From positions 1 to 64,000 of the forward strand of contig SCUS01000166.1 in NCBI GenBank assembly GCA_004297725.1: DNA of 64,000 nt. The letters are read 5' to 3'. Shown piece by piece: positions 39,730-50,115 of the stretch (the stretch's first letter is position 1; each line of letters begins with the position of its first letter). The stretch comes from Myxococcaceae bacterium. GTDB lineage: Bacteria > Myxococcota_A > Polyangia > Polyangiales > Ga0077539. A model generated the notes under the pieces. It was not told the DNA's origin. It saw nothing but the letters and a program-made list of their open reading frames with translations, and searched no databases. The position numbers were made by a program, and so were the translations under genes.

Positions 39730-41697
39730 ATGGGTTCCATCGCCACCGCGGATCGGCGCGACCCGACCGCCGCCCGCCGACCGTTTCACGCCTCCGTCGG
39801 CCTCGGCGCGTACGACGCCACCGACGCCATCTCCGCCGACGCCATCGACCTCTCGGTCGGCGGCATGAGCGTCCGAAGCCCGCTGCTCCCGGACGTCGGG
39901 GTGCAGCTGGAGTTTCGCTTCATGCTCGAGGACGGCAAGTCCATCAACACCCGCGGCGAGGTCGTCTGGACCCACGACGAGGGCTCCCGCTCGGGCGCCT
40001 TCGGGGTGAAGTTCCTGGCGATGCCGGGCGACGCGAGGGCCTCCCTGCGCCGCTCGCTGGAGCCCGCCATCAAGAGCCCGTCCGGCGCCGAGACCAAGGT
40101 CCGGCTGCACCTCGACAGCATGGACGCTCCCTTCCGAGCGAAGCTCCGGGAGCGCCTCCCCGGGGCCGTGGTCGTGGGCCACGAGCTCTCCTTCCTCAAG
40201 CTGGGCGGCAAGGTCACCGTCGAGGGCGCGAAGGACAACGAGGCCGGCGTCATCAGCGCCGTCGACGTCGAGATCGACCCGGCCACGCAGAACCCTCGCC
40301 TCATCCTGACCATCGACCTCGACGGCGGCGCCCCCGCCCGCGCCATGCGCGTCACCTCCGTCGCCAAGGCCCCGGTCACGGCGGCCCTCATCGACGCCGC
40401 GCGGGTCTCGATCCCGCCGGTCGAGGCCGCCCCGGTGGTCGAGGCCGCGACGGTGGTCGAGGCCGCGACGGTGGCCGAGGCCGCGACGGTGGTCGAGCCC
40501 GCGAAGGCCCAGCCCGAGCCCGTGAAGGTGGCCGCGAGCGCCGTGGACACCGCCCGCACCGAGCAGGAGCCCGTTCGGGCGAAGTCCTCGACGGTGATCC
40601 TTCCTCCCGCTCCGGCGCCCTCGGCGATCGACTCCTCCTCGGACGAGGACGAGGACTTCGACGACGACGCCCCGGCGGGCCCCGCCTGGATGCAGCGCGG
40701 CGTCTCGGCGGCGCGAGGCGCCTGGGAGGGCACCGTGCGCCTCGCGACCCCGGTGGCCGCGGGCGTGGTGAAGGGCGTCGGGGCGCTGCGCGCGAGGTTC
40801 CAGCGCACCGGCGACGGCGCCGTGGTGGAGGCGCCCCGCAGCGGGCTCCGGCCGCAGCACTCGACCGTGCTCGCGACGGAGAGCGACCCCGACGGGTCGA
40901 TCGCCCGCAAGCGCAACCGCCGCGTGGTGATGTACGCCGGCGCCGCCGCGGTGCTGACCATCCTCATCATCGCCGTGGCCATCGCCGGCGGGCCGAGCGC
41001 CACCACGCCCCACCCGCAGGTCGCGGTGACCACCGACCCCGCTCCCGTGGCCGAGCTCGCTCCGCCCCCGGCGCCCGCCCCCGCGGTGCCCGAGATGGCG
41101 AACGAGGAGCCCGCCCCGATGGGCGCCGAGCCCCGGATGATCGCGGCCGGCGGCAACAACCTCCCGGCCGACCTCCAGGGCGCGGCGCTCTCCGCGAACC
41201 AGGTCGACGGCACGCAGCCGGTGGTCGTCCGCAGCCGCCCCCGCGCGGCGGCCTTCGTCCCCGCGGTGACGCCCTCCCGTCCGGTGGCCGCTCGCCCGGT
41301 GGCGGCGGTGACCGTGGCGCCGGCTCGCCCCGCCGCGATGGGCAACGCCAGCGTGCGCGTCGGCACCCGCCTCGCGCTGCGCATGGACGGCCCGGTGGTC
41401 TCCATCACCGGCCCGGGCACGCGCGGCAACACCATCTCGATGGTGATCCCCGGCCGGCGCTCGCTCGACCTCGCGGCCTCGCTGGCCCGGATGGACTCGC
41501 GCATCCTCAACGCGGGGGTGATCAACCGCGCCGCCGGGGCCGAGCTCACGCTGCGCTTCCGCGAGGCCGCTCCGCCCTTCTTCGCCCGCGCCCGAGGCAA
41601 CACCCTCGAGGTCGTCCTCGGCGCCACGCCGGGCGCCCCCGCCCCGGCCCGCCGCGCCGCCGCGCCCGCCCCGGTGCTGCGCGTCTCGCGTCGCTGA
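39730..41697 (+). CDS. PilZ domain protein with one membrane helix and C-terminal AMIN-like domain, 655 aa
   Basis: ATG at 39730 behind an AGGAAGAGGAGAG tract. Residues about 15-110 form a PilZ domain (RRDPTAARRPF, DLSVGGMSV, GEVVWTHDEG, FGVKFLAM), which binds cyclic di-GMP. A second beta domain (110-210) follows, then an Ala/Val/Glu-rich segment with repeats of VVEAATV (235-260), an acidic stretch (DSSSDEDEDFDDDA), and a membrane helix at about 398-420 (VVMYAGAAAVLTILIIAVAIAGG, shown as 23 in total with flanks; core LTILIIAVAIAG). The periplasmic end (about 535-640) resembles the AMIN domain (RLALRMDGPVVSITGPGTRG, RSLDLAASLARMD), which binds peptidoglycan in secretin-type assemblies. The layout would couple c-di-GMP to envelope or pilus machinery. 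Confidence 0.82.
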   Translation: MGSIATADRRDPTAARRPFHASVGLGAYDATDAISADAIDLSVGGMSVRSPLLPDVGVQLEFRFMLEDGKSINTRGEVVWTHDEGSRSGAFGVKFLAMPGDARASLRRSLEPAIKSPSGAETKVRLHLDSMDAPFRAKLRERLPGAVVVGHELSFLKLGGKVTVEGAKDNEAGVISAVDVEIDPATQNPRLILTIDLDGGAPARAMRVTSVAKAPVTAALIDAARVSIPPVEAAPVVEAATVVEAATVAEAATVVEPAKAQPEPVKVAASAVDTARTEQEPVRAKSSTVILPPAPAPSAIDSSSDEDEDFDDDAPAGPAWMQRGVSAARGAWEGTVRLATPVAAGVVKGVGALRARFQRTGDGAVVEAPRSGLRPQHSTVLATESDPDGSIARKRNRRVVMYAGAAAVLTILIIAVAIAGGPSATTPHPQVAVTTDPAPVAELAPPPAPAPAVPEMANEEPAPMGAEPRMIAAGGNNLPADLQGAALSANQVDGTQPVVVRSRPRAAAFVPAVTPSRPVAARPVAAVTVAPARPAAMGNASVRVGTRLALRMDGPVVSITGPGTRGNTISMVIPGRRSLDLAASLARMDSRILNAGVINRAAGAELTLRFREAAPPFFARARGNTLEVVLGATPGAPAPARRAAAPAPVLRVSRR

Positions 41698-41785
41698 CCG
41701 AAGGCCCTCCGCTCCTCCCCGACCGATCCCCATCGCCCGCCACGGTCCTTGCCACCCGCGCTCGGGGTGTGGGATCACCCGCCCC

Positions 41786-42943
41786 ATGAAGATCGAGACG
41801 CTCGCGATCCACGCTGGCCAGCACCCCGACCCCACGTCCGGCGCCGTCATGACGCCGATCGTGCTGTCGAGCACCTTCGCCCAGGACGGTCCCGGTCATC
41901 ACAAGGGCTACGACTACTCTCGCAGCGGCAACCCCACCCGCGGCACCCTCGAAGCCTGCGCCGCGGCGCTCGAGGGCGCCCGCCACGGCCTGGCCTTCGC
42001 GAGCGGCTGCGCGGCCACCACGACCATCCTCCACACGCTGTCCCCGGGCGACCACGTCATCTGCGGCGACGACGTCTACGGCGGCACCTTCCGCATCATC
42101 GACAAGGTCATGAAGCCCATGGGCATCACGGCGACCTTCGTCGACATGACCGACCTCGCGCTCACCGAGGCGGCCTTCCGCCCGGAGACCAAGATGGTCT
42201 GGCTGGAGACCCCCTCCAACCCGATGCTCAAGGTGTTCGACATCGAGCGCGTGTGCGCCATCGCGAGCCGCAAGGGCGTGCCCGTCGTGGTCGACAACAC
42301 CTTCGCGACGCCGATGATCCAGCAGCCGCTCGGGCTCGGCGCGACGGCGGTGGTGCACTCGAGCACCAAGTACCTCAACGGCCACTCCGACGTCGTCGGC
42401 GGCCTGGTGATGTCCAACGACGACGAGCTGGTCCAGAAGGTGCGCTTCCTCCAGAACGCCATGGGCGCGGTGCCGTCGCCCTTCGACTGCTTCCTCGTGC
42501 TGCGCGGCCTGAAGACCCTGCCCGTGCGCATGGACCGCCACGCCGCCAACGCCCAGATCATCGCCGGGTGGCTGCACCGCAACCCCGACGTCGCCCGCGT
42601 ATACTACCCGGGCAACGAGGACCACCCCCAGCGCGAGCTCATCCGTCGGCAGATGAAGACCCCTGGGGGGATGATCTCCTTCGTCATCAAGGGCGCGAGC
42701 GGCACCGTGGCCGAGCGCTCGCAGCGCTTCCTCGCAGACCTCAAGGTGTTCACCTGCGCCGAGAGCCTCGGCGGGGTGGAGTCGCTCATCGAGCTGCCCG
42801 CGGTGATGACCCACGCCTCGGTGCCCGCGGAGACGCGCGCGCTGCTCGGCATCGACGACGGGCTGATCCGCATCTCCGTCGGGCTCGAGTCGGTCGACGA
42901 CCTGATCGGCGACCTGGATCATGCGTTTTCCGCGTCGCGCTAG
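41786..42943 (+). CDS. metB: Cystathionine gamma-synthase/lyase-family PLP enzyme, 385 aa
   Basis: ATG at 41786. Trans-sulfuration family motifs: TLAIHAGQHPDPTSGAVMTP at the start, YSRSGNPTRGTLE (45-57, phosphate-binding Tyr/Arg), FASGCAATTT, the Asp170 N-x-F-A-T-P motif (VVDNTFATP), and the PLP-binding Lys195 in SSTKYLNGHSD. The C-terminal AESLGGVESLIELPAVMTHA is also standard. The family includes MetB, MetC and MGL; sequence alone does not separate gamma-synthase from gamma- or beta-lyase, so the symbol is tentative. It opens a plus-strand run with a small lipoprotein (54 bp later), SerA and an adenosine deaminase, linking it with serine/sulfur amino-acid supply. Confidence 0.9.
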   Translation: MKIETLAIHAGQHPDPTSGAVMTPIVLSSTFAQDGPGHHKGYDYSRSGNPTRGTLEACAAALEGARHGLAFASGCAATTTILHTLSPGDHVICGDDVYGGTFRIIDKVMKPMGITATFVDMTDLALTEAAFRPETKMVWLETPSNPMLKVFDIERVCAIASRKGVPVVVDNTFATPMIQQPLGLGATAVVHSSTKYLNGHSDVVGGLVMSNDDELVQKVRFLQNAMGAVPSPFDCFLVLRGLKTLPVRMDRHAANAQIIAGWLHRNPDVARVYYPGNEDHPQRELIRRQMKTPGGMISFVIKGASGTVAERSQRFLADLKVFTCAESLGGVESLIELPAVMTHASVPAETRALLGIDDGLIRISVGLESVDDLIGDLDHAFSASR

Positions 42944-42997
42944 CCGACTGCGGTAGATTCCCGGCAACTCTTCTTGAATGACGGCGGCGGAGGTTCT

Positions 42998-43588
42998 GTG
43001 CTGAAGCAAGCGTGGCGTGGGTTGGCGATCGGTTCGCTGGTGGTGCTCGGTCTCGGCTGCGGCGACGACCCGGTGCCGATGACGGGGCGGGCGTTCTGGC
43101 GGGAGGGCTGCACCGCCGCCTCGGCCTCGTCGTGCACGGCCAACAGCCACGCGGTGAGCGGCAGCAACGGCTCGCCGACGGTCATCGTCTCCTGCAACGT
43201 CGCGCCGGGCACCGGGGGGACGCGCGTGTCCTTCCAGATCGCCGCCATCGAGCGCGGGCAGAACTTCGAGGAGTCCCAGGAGGCGCTCTTCGCCACCGGG
43301 CTGCTCACCGGCGCCGGGGCCGAGCTCCGCAGCGCCGACGACGAGAACGGCTTCGTGCAGGTGCGCGGCTCCGGCTGGGCGGTGCGCAACGCCTCGATCG
43401 GGGTCGTGGGCAACTGCCACGTCTTCATCGACCGCATCAACGGCCAGAGCTTCAACGGCCGCATCAAGTGCGACGGCGTCACCGACGACCTCACCCCGCC
43501 GCGCACCCGCTACCTCGCCGGCCTCGCCCCGCAGACCGCGGACAACGAGTTCGGAGAATTCAGCTTCACCAACTGCGACAACCGCTGA
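42998..43588 (+). CDS. Small lipoprotein of unknown function, 196 aa
   Basis: The start is set at GTG 42998 because GGAGG lies about 6 nt upstream and the product then begins with a compact signal peptide, MLKQAWRGLAIGSLVVLGLGC, with lipobox Cys21. An ATG at 42974 would add eight Gly-rich residues. The mature part has five Cys residues after the lipid-modified one (ASSCTAN, VSCNV, NCHVF, KCDGV, NCDNR), probably in disulfides, and ends TADNEFGEFSFTNCDNR. The fold is probably beta-rich. It lies between the metB-like gene and serA, with 19 bp to serA. No function known. Confidence 0.78.
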   Translation: MLKQAWRGLAIGSLVVLGLGCGDDPVPMTGRAFWREGCTAASASSCTANSHAVSGSNGSPTVIVSCNVAPGTGGTRVSFQIAAIERGQNFEESQEALFATGLLTGAGAELRSADDENGFVQVRGSGWAVRNASIGVVGNCHVFIDRINGQSFNGRIKCDGVTDDLTPPRTRYLAGLAPQTADNEFGEFSFTNCDNR

Positions 43589-43607
43589 CGCGCCCCACAT
43601 TCCCCCC

Positions 43608-44843
<1,236 letters not shown>

Positions 44844-44857
44844 TAGTCTCGGCGGCG

Positions 44858-46354
44858 ATGAAGACCGCCGCCCTCCCGCTGATCGCGCTGCTCGCCACCG
44901 GGTGCGCCGGACCCATCGCCGCGAGCCCCGAGGCGCGCACCACCCAATACCTGGCGTCGATTCGCGGGAGAACGGCCTTCGAGACGGTCTTCGTGAGGGA
45001 GATGCCCAAGGGGGGAGAGCTTCACACCCACCTGAGCGGCGCCGTGTACGCCGAGAGCTATCTCCGCTGGGCCGCCGAGGACGGGCTCTGCGCCCGACGC
45101 TCGCCGCCGTCGATCGTCGACCCTCCCTGCGACCCGGCGCGAGGCGACGTGAGCGGGGCGGCCATCGCGCTCGACGTCCCGCTCTACCGGGCGCTCGTCG
45201 ACGGCTTCTCGATGCGCAATTTCCCCTACGCGACGGGCTCCGGCCACGACCACTTCTTCGACACCTTCGAGCGCTTCGACGCGAGGCGCGAGCGCTACGG
45301 CGACATGCTCGCGGAGGTGGTCTCCCGCCTCGCCAGGCAGAACACCCGCTACGTCGAGGTGATGCAGTCGCTCGGCGTCGGAGGCGCCAACCGCCTCGGC
45401 CGCGAGGCAGGGTGGAGCGACGACCTGGCCGTGATGTCCACGCGGGTCCCGGAGAGCGCCGTCGCGGCGGTGGTGGCCGACGCGAGGCAGCGCATGGACG
45501 CCCAGGAGGCCCGGATGCGCGCGCTGCTCCGATGCGGCCAGGCCGGGGAGGACCCGGGCTGCGGGGTGACGCTGCGCTACCTGGTGCAGATGATCCGCAC
45601 GGTGCCTCGGGAGGAGGTGTTCGCGCAGGCGGTGGCGGCGGTGGCGATCATCGAGGCCGACCCTCGCGCGGTGGGGCTCAACCTGGTGGCCCCGGAGGAC
45701 GACCCGGTGGCGGTGCGCGACTACCGCGACCACATGAGGGTGATCGACCACGTCACGAGGCACGGCACCCGGGTGAACGTCGCCCTGCACGCCGGGGAGC
45801 TCACCCCCTCGCTGGTGACGCCGGAGGTCGCGAGCGACCACGTGCGGCTGGCGGTGGAGCTCGCGGGCGCGCGTCGCATCGGGCACGGCACCGACATCGC
45901 GTGGGAGCACGACGCCCGGGGGACGCTCGCGATGATGGCCTCGCGAGGCGTGGCGGTGGAGCACTGCCTCCGGAGCGCGGACGCGATCCTCGGGCTGCGC
46001 GGGGCGGAGCACCCGTGGGGGCTCTACCGGGAGGCGGGCGTGGCCCAGGTGCTCTGCACCGACGACGAGGGCGTCTCGCGCACGGACCTCTCCCGCGAGT
46101 ACCTCCTCGCGCTGCAGTCCTTCGGCCTCGGGTGGACGGAGCTCAAGACCCTGGCGCGCAACGCGCTGTCGCACTCCTTCCTGCCGGGCGCGACGCTGTG
46201 GGAGCGAGGCTCCATCAACGCGGCGTGTCGCTCCGAGGTGCCGGGCGCGGAGCGTCCTGGCGAGGGCTGCGCGCGCTGGCTGGCGGGGAGCGAGCGGGCG
46301 AGGGAGCAGTGGCGCCTCGAGGCCTCGCTGCGGCGCTTCGAGGCGATGTGGTGA
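44858..46354 (+). CDS. Lipoprotein adenosine deaminase, 498 aa
   Basis: The ATG at 44858 gives MKTAALPLIALLATGC with lipobox Cys16, so this deaminase is exported and lipid-anchored. Metal and catalytic motifs of the adenosine deaminase family are complete: GGELHTHLSGA (His56, His58), NVALHAGE (about 305-312, catalytic Glu), RIGHGTDI (about 341-348) and LCTDDEGVS (about 400-408, metal Asp). The layout, with an insertion between the first two motifs, resembles extracellular ADGF/ADA2-type enzymes more than cytoplasmic Add. It probably converts extracellular adenosine to inosine for nucleoside scavenging, for example from lysed prey. It follows serA by 14 bp. Confidence 0.88.
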   Translation: MKTAALPLIALLATGCAGPIAASPEARTTQYLASIRGRTAFETVFVREMPKGGELHTHLSGAVYAESYLRWAAEDGLCARRSPPSIVDPPCDPARGDVSGAAIALDVPLYRALVDGFSMRNFPYATGSGHDHFFDTFERFDARRERYGDMLAEVVSRLARQNTRYVEVMQSLGVGGANRLGREAGWSDDLAVMSTRVPESAVAAVVADARQRMDAQEARMRALLRCGQAGEDPGCGVTLRYLVQMIRTVPREEVFAQAVAAVAIIEADPRAVGLNLVAPEDDPVAVRDYRDHMRVIDHVTRHGTRVNVALHAGELTPSLVTPEVASDHVRLAVELAGARRIGHGTDIAWEHDARGTLAMMASRGVAVEHCLRSADAILGLRGAEHPWGLYREAGVAQVLCTDDEGVSRTDLSREYLLALQSFGLGWTELKTLARNALSHSFLPGATLWERGSINAACRSEVPGAERPGEGCARWLAGSERAREQWRLEASLRRFEAMW

Positions 46355-46361
46355 ACCCTCG

Positions 46362-47132
46362 CTAACCCGCCCGCTGTCGCCGGGCGGGGCCGCGTCGCTG
46401 CACCGCGCGCACCCGGTCGAGCCTTCCCGTGGGCAGCACCCGCTCTCCGACGATCACCGCGGTCTCCAGCTCGCTCGCATCGACCGCCGCGGTGAGCCCG
46501 GCGGCCTCGTCGTCGAGCACCAGGTCGCTGCCCCGGGCGAAGGGCGTGAGCGCGGGCAGGCAGACGATCCCCGGCGCCCAGGCGAAGGCCATCACCTTGG
46601 TGCGGGCGCCCACCGCGTCGCGCAGCACCAGCGCCGGGTGGTGGTGGCCGATCACCACGCGGCCTCCCCCTCGCCGCGCGCTCGCCCGCTCCGCGCGCAG
46701 GACCTCCGGGTCGTCGCCGTGCAGCGCCACATGGGGGCCGAAGGCCCAGCGTTCGCAGACGGTGACGCCGCGCCCATGAAGCGCCGCGTCGAGGCCGCGG
46801 TCGTGGTTGCCGGGGACGATCACCGCGGCGCAGCCGTCGAGGGCCGAGAGGAGCCCGTCGAGGGCGCTCGCTCCATCGGGCGAGGCGCGCATCGACGCAG
46901 GACCGTGGACCACGTCGCCCGCGATCACCACCGTGGCCGGGTCGAGGCGCTCTCTCAGCCGGGCGATGCGGGCGAAGAGCTCGCGGTCATCGACGCCGGG
47001 GAGCAGGTACCCGCGCGACTGGAGCGAGCGCACGTAGCCCGCGTGGACGTCGGCGATCACCAGGGTGCGGGTCGCAGGGTCGAAGAGCCCGCCGGGGGCC
47101 ACGCAGCGAAGGTCGTCGTCGAGGGTCAGCAT
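46362..47132 (-). CDS. pdeM: PdeM-type metallophosphoesterase of the ligase-associated DNA damage response, 256 aa
   Basis: Calcineurin-like motifs: IADVHAGY (D-x-H), VIAGDVVHG, PGNHDRG and VIGHHHP (GH-x-H). The sequence pattern and position directly after an Lhr-like helicase (7 bp gap, same strand) match the ligase-associated DNA damage response phosphoesterase PdeM. In that system the genes for an ATP-dependent ligase and an exonuclease usually lie beside them, but they are not in this window. ATG at 47132. The C-terminus is Arg-rich (RAVQRRGPARRQRAG). It acts on nucleic-acid ends in the cytoplasm by inference. Confidence 0.85.
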   Translation of the reverse strand: MLTLDDDLRCVAPGGLFDPATRTLVIADVHAGYVRSLQSRGYLLPGVDDRELFARIARLRERLDPATVVIAGDVVHGPASMRASPDGASALDGLLSALDGCAAVIVPGNHDRGLDAALHGRGVTVCERWAFGPHVALHGDDPEVLRAERASARRGGGRVVIGHHHPALVLRDAVGARTKVMAFAWAPGIVCLPALTPFARGSDLVLDDEAAGLTAAVDASELETAVIVGERVLPTGRLDRVRAVQRRGPARRQRAG

Positions 47133-47139
47133 CGTGCGG

Positions 47140-49701
47140 TCACGGCTGCCCGAGCGTCGCCTGGAAGAGCCGGTTGGCCGCGTCGAGCAGCGCCCGCTCG
47201 GGGTCGTCGCCGCGCACGGCGTCGCGGTCCATCCAGGTGCGCGCGGGGATGCTGAGCGGAGACGGACCATCGAGACGGTGCAGGTGCCAGCGTCGCCCAG
47301 TGCGCTCGGTCAGCGCCTCGAGGGCGCGCTCTCCTTCGAGGGTGGTCCAGAGCGTGTGGTCGAGCGCTCGCAGAAGCACGTGCCCCGGGTCGTGCTTGCG
47401 CAATACATCGTGGAGCAATCCAGGGGTCGCCGCCCCGGCCTTCGTCCCCGGCATCCAGAGCTGCGCCACGCGGGCCACCTCGCGGAAGTACGCGCCGCTC
47501 AGCACCCCCTCGGAGAGCGCCCCCATGGCGACCTCTCGCAAGCCCTCCGGAGAGAACCACCGTCGCAGCGTCTCGAGGGATGCCTCCGCCAGCGAGGCGT
47601 CCGCGGTCACGCACACCGCCTCGTCGAGGGCGCACACGCTGGCGGCCTCGCCGGTCTCGTCGCGGTAGCGTGCGGCGACGGCGCGGGCGATGAGCTCGTT
47701 GGCCATCGATCCCGCGAAGGTGAAGGCCACGAGGTGGGCGCGCGCTCCGTCGCGGTGAAGCTCCACCACGAAGCGGTCGGTCGAGGGCAGCGACGCGTGG
47801 CGGTGCTGGGCGCGGACGAGCTCGCACACCGCGCGGGCGGTGACCGGGTGAACGCCAAGCAGCGAGGTCACCCTCCCGACCAGCTCCCCGGGAGCGAGGT
47901 GGACGAGCGCGCCGAGCTCCGTCCAGAGGGCCTCGACGGCGTCGGCCACCTGGGCGCTCTGCGCCGCGCGCTGCCCGTGCCACGCCGGGAGCGCCCGCTC
48001 GGGGCTGTGGTCGGGGCGCACCAGCAGCGCGTCGCTGGCGCGCTCGGTCACCCGCCATTTGCGGCCGCCCAGCACGAAGCGGTCGCCCACTTCCAGCGAG
48101 ACCGCGAAGCGTCCGTCGAGCTGCCCCACCACGCGGCGCCCGTGGCGTACCTCCACGGTCACCTCGCCCACGATCGTGCCGATGCCCTGGCGGTAGAGGC
48201 GCTCGGAGCGCCTTCCGCTGATGGCCCAGCGCTCCCCGTCGCTCACCGCGCGCGCCATCTCGGGGTAGGCCGCGAGCGCGTCGCCGCCGTGCGCGAGGTA
48301 GCCCATCACCCGCTCGAGGTCGTCGCTGCTCAACCCTCGCAGCGAGGCCGAGGCGCGCAGCCCCTCGCCCACCTCGCTCGCCGTGGCCGAGCCCAATTGC
48401 AGCCGCCCCAGCGCCGCCTGCACCGCCACGTCGAGGTCGCCCTCCCGCAGCGTGATCGGCTCGACCTCGCCGCCCTGCGCCGCGCGGATGGCCGCCGCGC
48501 AGCGCACCACGTCGAGGGCGCTGGTGGGGATGAGCTCCGCGCGCGCCGGTACGCCCGGTCGATGATCGGCCCGCCCCGCAGCCTGGAGCAGCCGCGAGGT
48601 GGCGTTGGGGGCGCCCAGCACCAGCACCCGGCGCACCGCGGGCAGGTCGACGCCCACCTCCAGGGCGCTGGTCGCGACCACCACGCGGAGCGACCCGGCG
48701 CGCAGCGCGTCGGCCACGCGGGCGCGCTCCTCCAGGGAGAGCGAGCCGTGGAAGCACGCCACGCCGTAGCGGGCGGGGAGGACATCGCGCAGCGCCACGG
48801 ACCACTGCTCCGCGCGGGTGCGGGCGCCCACGAAGAGCAGGGTGGTGCCGTCGGTCTCGGCCACCTGCCGGGCGATCATGGGGAGCACCTTGCGCCACGC
48901 CCACGATCCATCCGGGAAGGCCTGCTCCATGGGGGGATCGGTGATGCGCAGCTCGGCGGGCGACTCGTTGGCGACGGCGATCACCTCCGTGTCGGGGTGC
49001 ACCCAGGCGGCGAGGGCGTCGAGCGGTCGCGCGGTGGCGCTCAGGGCGAGCCGCCGCGGAGGAGGGGAGGCGTGAAGGGCGGCCCAGGTGTCGAGCAGCG
49101 AGAGGGTGGTGGAGAGCAGGGCGCCGCGCTTGCCAGCGGCGAGCAGGTGCAGCTCATCGAGCACCACGGCGCGGACCCCGGTGAGCATCTCCCGGCCCGG
49201 TCCCGCGAGCAGCACGGCGAGGGACTCCGGCGTGGTGAGCAGCACCTCCGGGGGGCGCTCCCTCTGCGCGGCGCGCTGCTTCGGGCTGGTGTCGCCGGTG
49301 CGCTGCGCCACGCGGAGCGCTCCGCCGAGCGAGGCCACCATCGCGGTGAGGGCCTCGGTCTGCGTGGCGGAGAGCGCGCGCACCGGGGCGATGTAGAGCA
49401 CGCGCACCCCGGCCGGGGCCTCCGTCGGATGGGCGATCAGCTCGGCCATGAGCGGGAGCATCACCGCGGCGGTCTTGCCGCTGCCGGTGGGCGCGGTGAC
49501 CAGCAGGGGGCGGCCCTCATCGAAGGCCGAAAAGACAGCGCGCTGCACCGCCGTCGGCGCGTCGCCCCGGGCGGCGAACCACCCGGCGACGAGCGCGGCG
49601 GCGCTACGCCCGGCGGGAGCGACGCTCGAGCGACGGACCCGCGGGCGGCGAGCGCGAGGCGTCGCTGGGGCTTCGGGGCGGAGGCGGGCGGTGGCGCTCA
49701 T
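47140..49701 (-). CDS. Ligase-associated (Lhr-like) DEXH-box DNA helicase, 853 aa
   Basis: ATG at 49701 (MSATARLRPEAP). After a basic linker the superfamily 2 core starts: Q-motif region APTAVQRAVFSAF, Walker A TAPTGSGKT, TTPESL, DELH box (VVLDELHLL) and SAT (ALSATARP). The second RecA domain has LLFVGARTRAEQW, VVVATSALEVGVDLP and QAAGRADHRPGVPA (motif VI). A winged-helix and C-terminal Lhr-type domain follow (VGEVTVEVRHGRRVVGQLDG, GRKWRVTE). The length of about 850 fits the ligase-associated helicase group. Lhr-type enzymes unwind RNA:DNA or damaged DNA duplexes. Cotranscribed with pdeM. It is divergent from an 85-aa gene across a 156-bp gap. Confidence 0.9.
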   Translation of the reverse strand: MSATARLRPEAPATPRARRPRVRRSSVAPAGRSAAALVAGWFAARGDAPTAVQRAVFSAFDEGRPLLVTAPTGSGKTAAVMLPLMAELIAHPTEAPAGVRVLYIAPVRALSATQTEALTAMVASLGGALRVAQRTGDTSPKQRAAQRERPPEVLLTTPESLAVLLAGPGREMLTGVRAVVLDELHLLAAGKRGALLSTTLSLLDTWAALHASPPPRRLALSATARPLDALAAWVHPDTEVIAVANESPAELRITDPPMEQAFPDGSWAWRKVLPMIARQVAETDGTTLLFVGARTRAEQWSVALRDVLPARYGVACFHGSLSLEERARVADALRAGSLRVVVATSALEVGVDLPAVRRVLVLGAPNATSRLLQAAGRADHRPGVPARAELIPTSALDVVRCAAAIRAAQGGEVEPITLREGDLDVAVQAALGRLQLGSATASEVGEGLRASASLRGLSSDDLERVMGYLAHGGDALAAYPEMARAVSDGERWAISGRRSERLYRQGIGTIVGEVTVEVRHGRRVVGQLDGRFAVSLEVGDRFVLGGRKWRVTERASDALLVRPDHSPERALPAWHGQRAAQSAQVADAVEALWTELGALVHLAPGELVGRVTSLLGVHPVTARAVCELVRAQHRHASLPSTDRFVVELHRDGARAHLVAFTFAGSMANELIARAVAARYRDETGEAASVCALDEAVCVTADASLAEASLETLRRWFSPEGLREVAMGALSEGVLSGAYFREVARVAQLWMPGTKAGAATPGLLHDVLRKHDPGHVLLRALDHTLWTTLEGERALEALTERTGRRWHLHRLDGPSPLSIPARTWMDRDAVRGDDPERALLDAANRLFQATLGQP

Positions 49702-49857
49702 CGGGTTGATCGGAGGGGGAGGATCTCCGCGGAGGGAGAGAGCAGTAGCGCAACCACCGTACACGGGGGAGCTGTGACCAGCAGGCGAGCACGGCGCGTC
49801 GCTGATTTGGCAACGACGGCCGTGCGGTCGTCGTCGGCGCCATGCTAGCTTCGCGTT

Positions 49858-50115
49858 GTGGAGGTCGTGCTCCGCAAGCTTGGTCCGAAGCCTGGACGCC
49901 CGGTGGTTGGCCGCCTCGTGCGAGCGCCCCGCCGTGGGGCCGTGGTCGTCATCGAATTCCCCGATGGGCTCCACGAGTACGTGACCACGCCGGTGCGTCG
50001 CATCCTCCGGGTGGCGGGCGAGGAGGTCTACTACCTCCAGACCACCAACAGCCGGTACCGCCTCGAGGTGCGCCGCGCCTCTCCGTCCGCGACCGAGAAC
50101 AGCATCGTCCGCTAG
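49858..50115 (+). CDS. Small basic hypothetical protein, 85 aa
   Basis: GTG start at 49858. The product begins with VVLRKLGPKPGRPVVGRLVR, has VVVIEFPDGLHEYVTTPVRR in the middle and VYYLQTTNSRYRLEVRR near the end. It is a compact, basic beta-strand protein that could be an SH3-like or RNA-binding barrel, but nothing specific is recognised. Its TAG stop overlaps the stop of the convergent amidohydrolase gene by 4 bp. Codon use looks like that of real genes in the neighbourhood. Confidence 0.65.
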   Translation: MEVVLRKLGPKPGRPVVGRLVRAPRRGAVVVIEFPDGLHEYVTTPVRRILRVAGEEVYYLQTTNSRYRLEVRRASPSATENSIVR

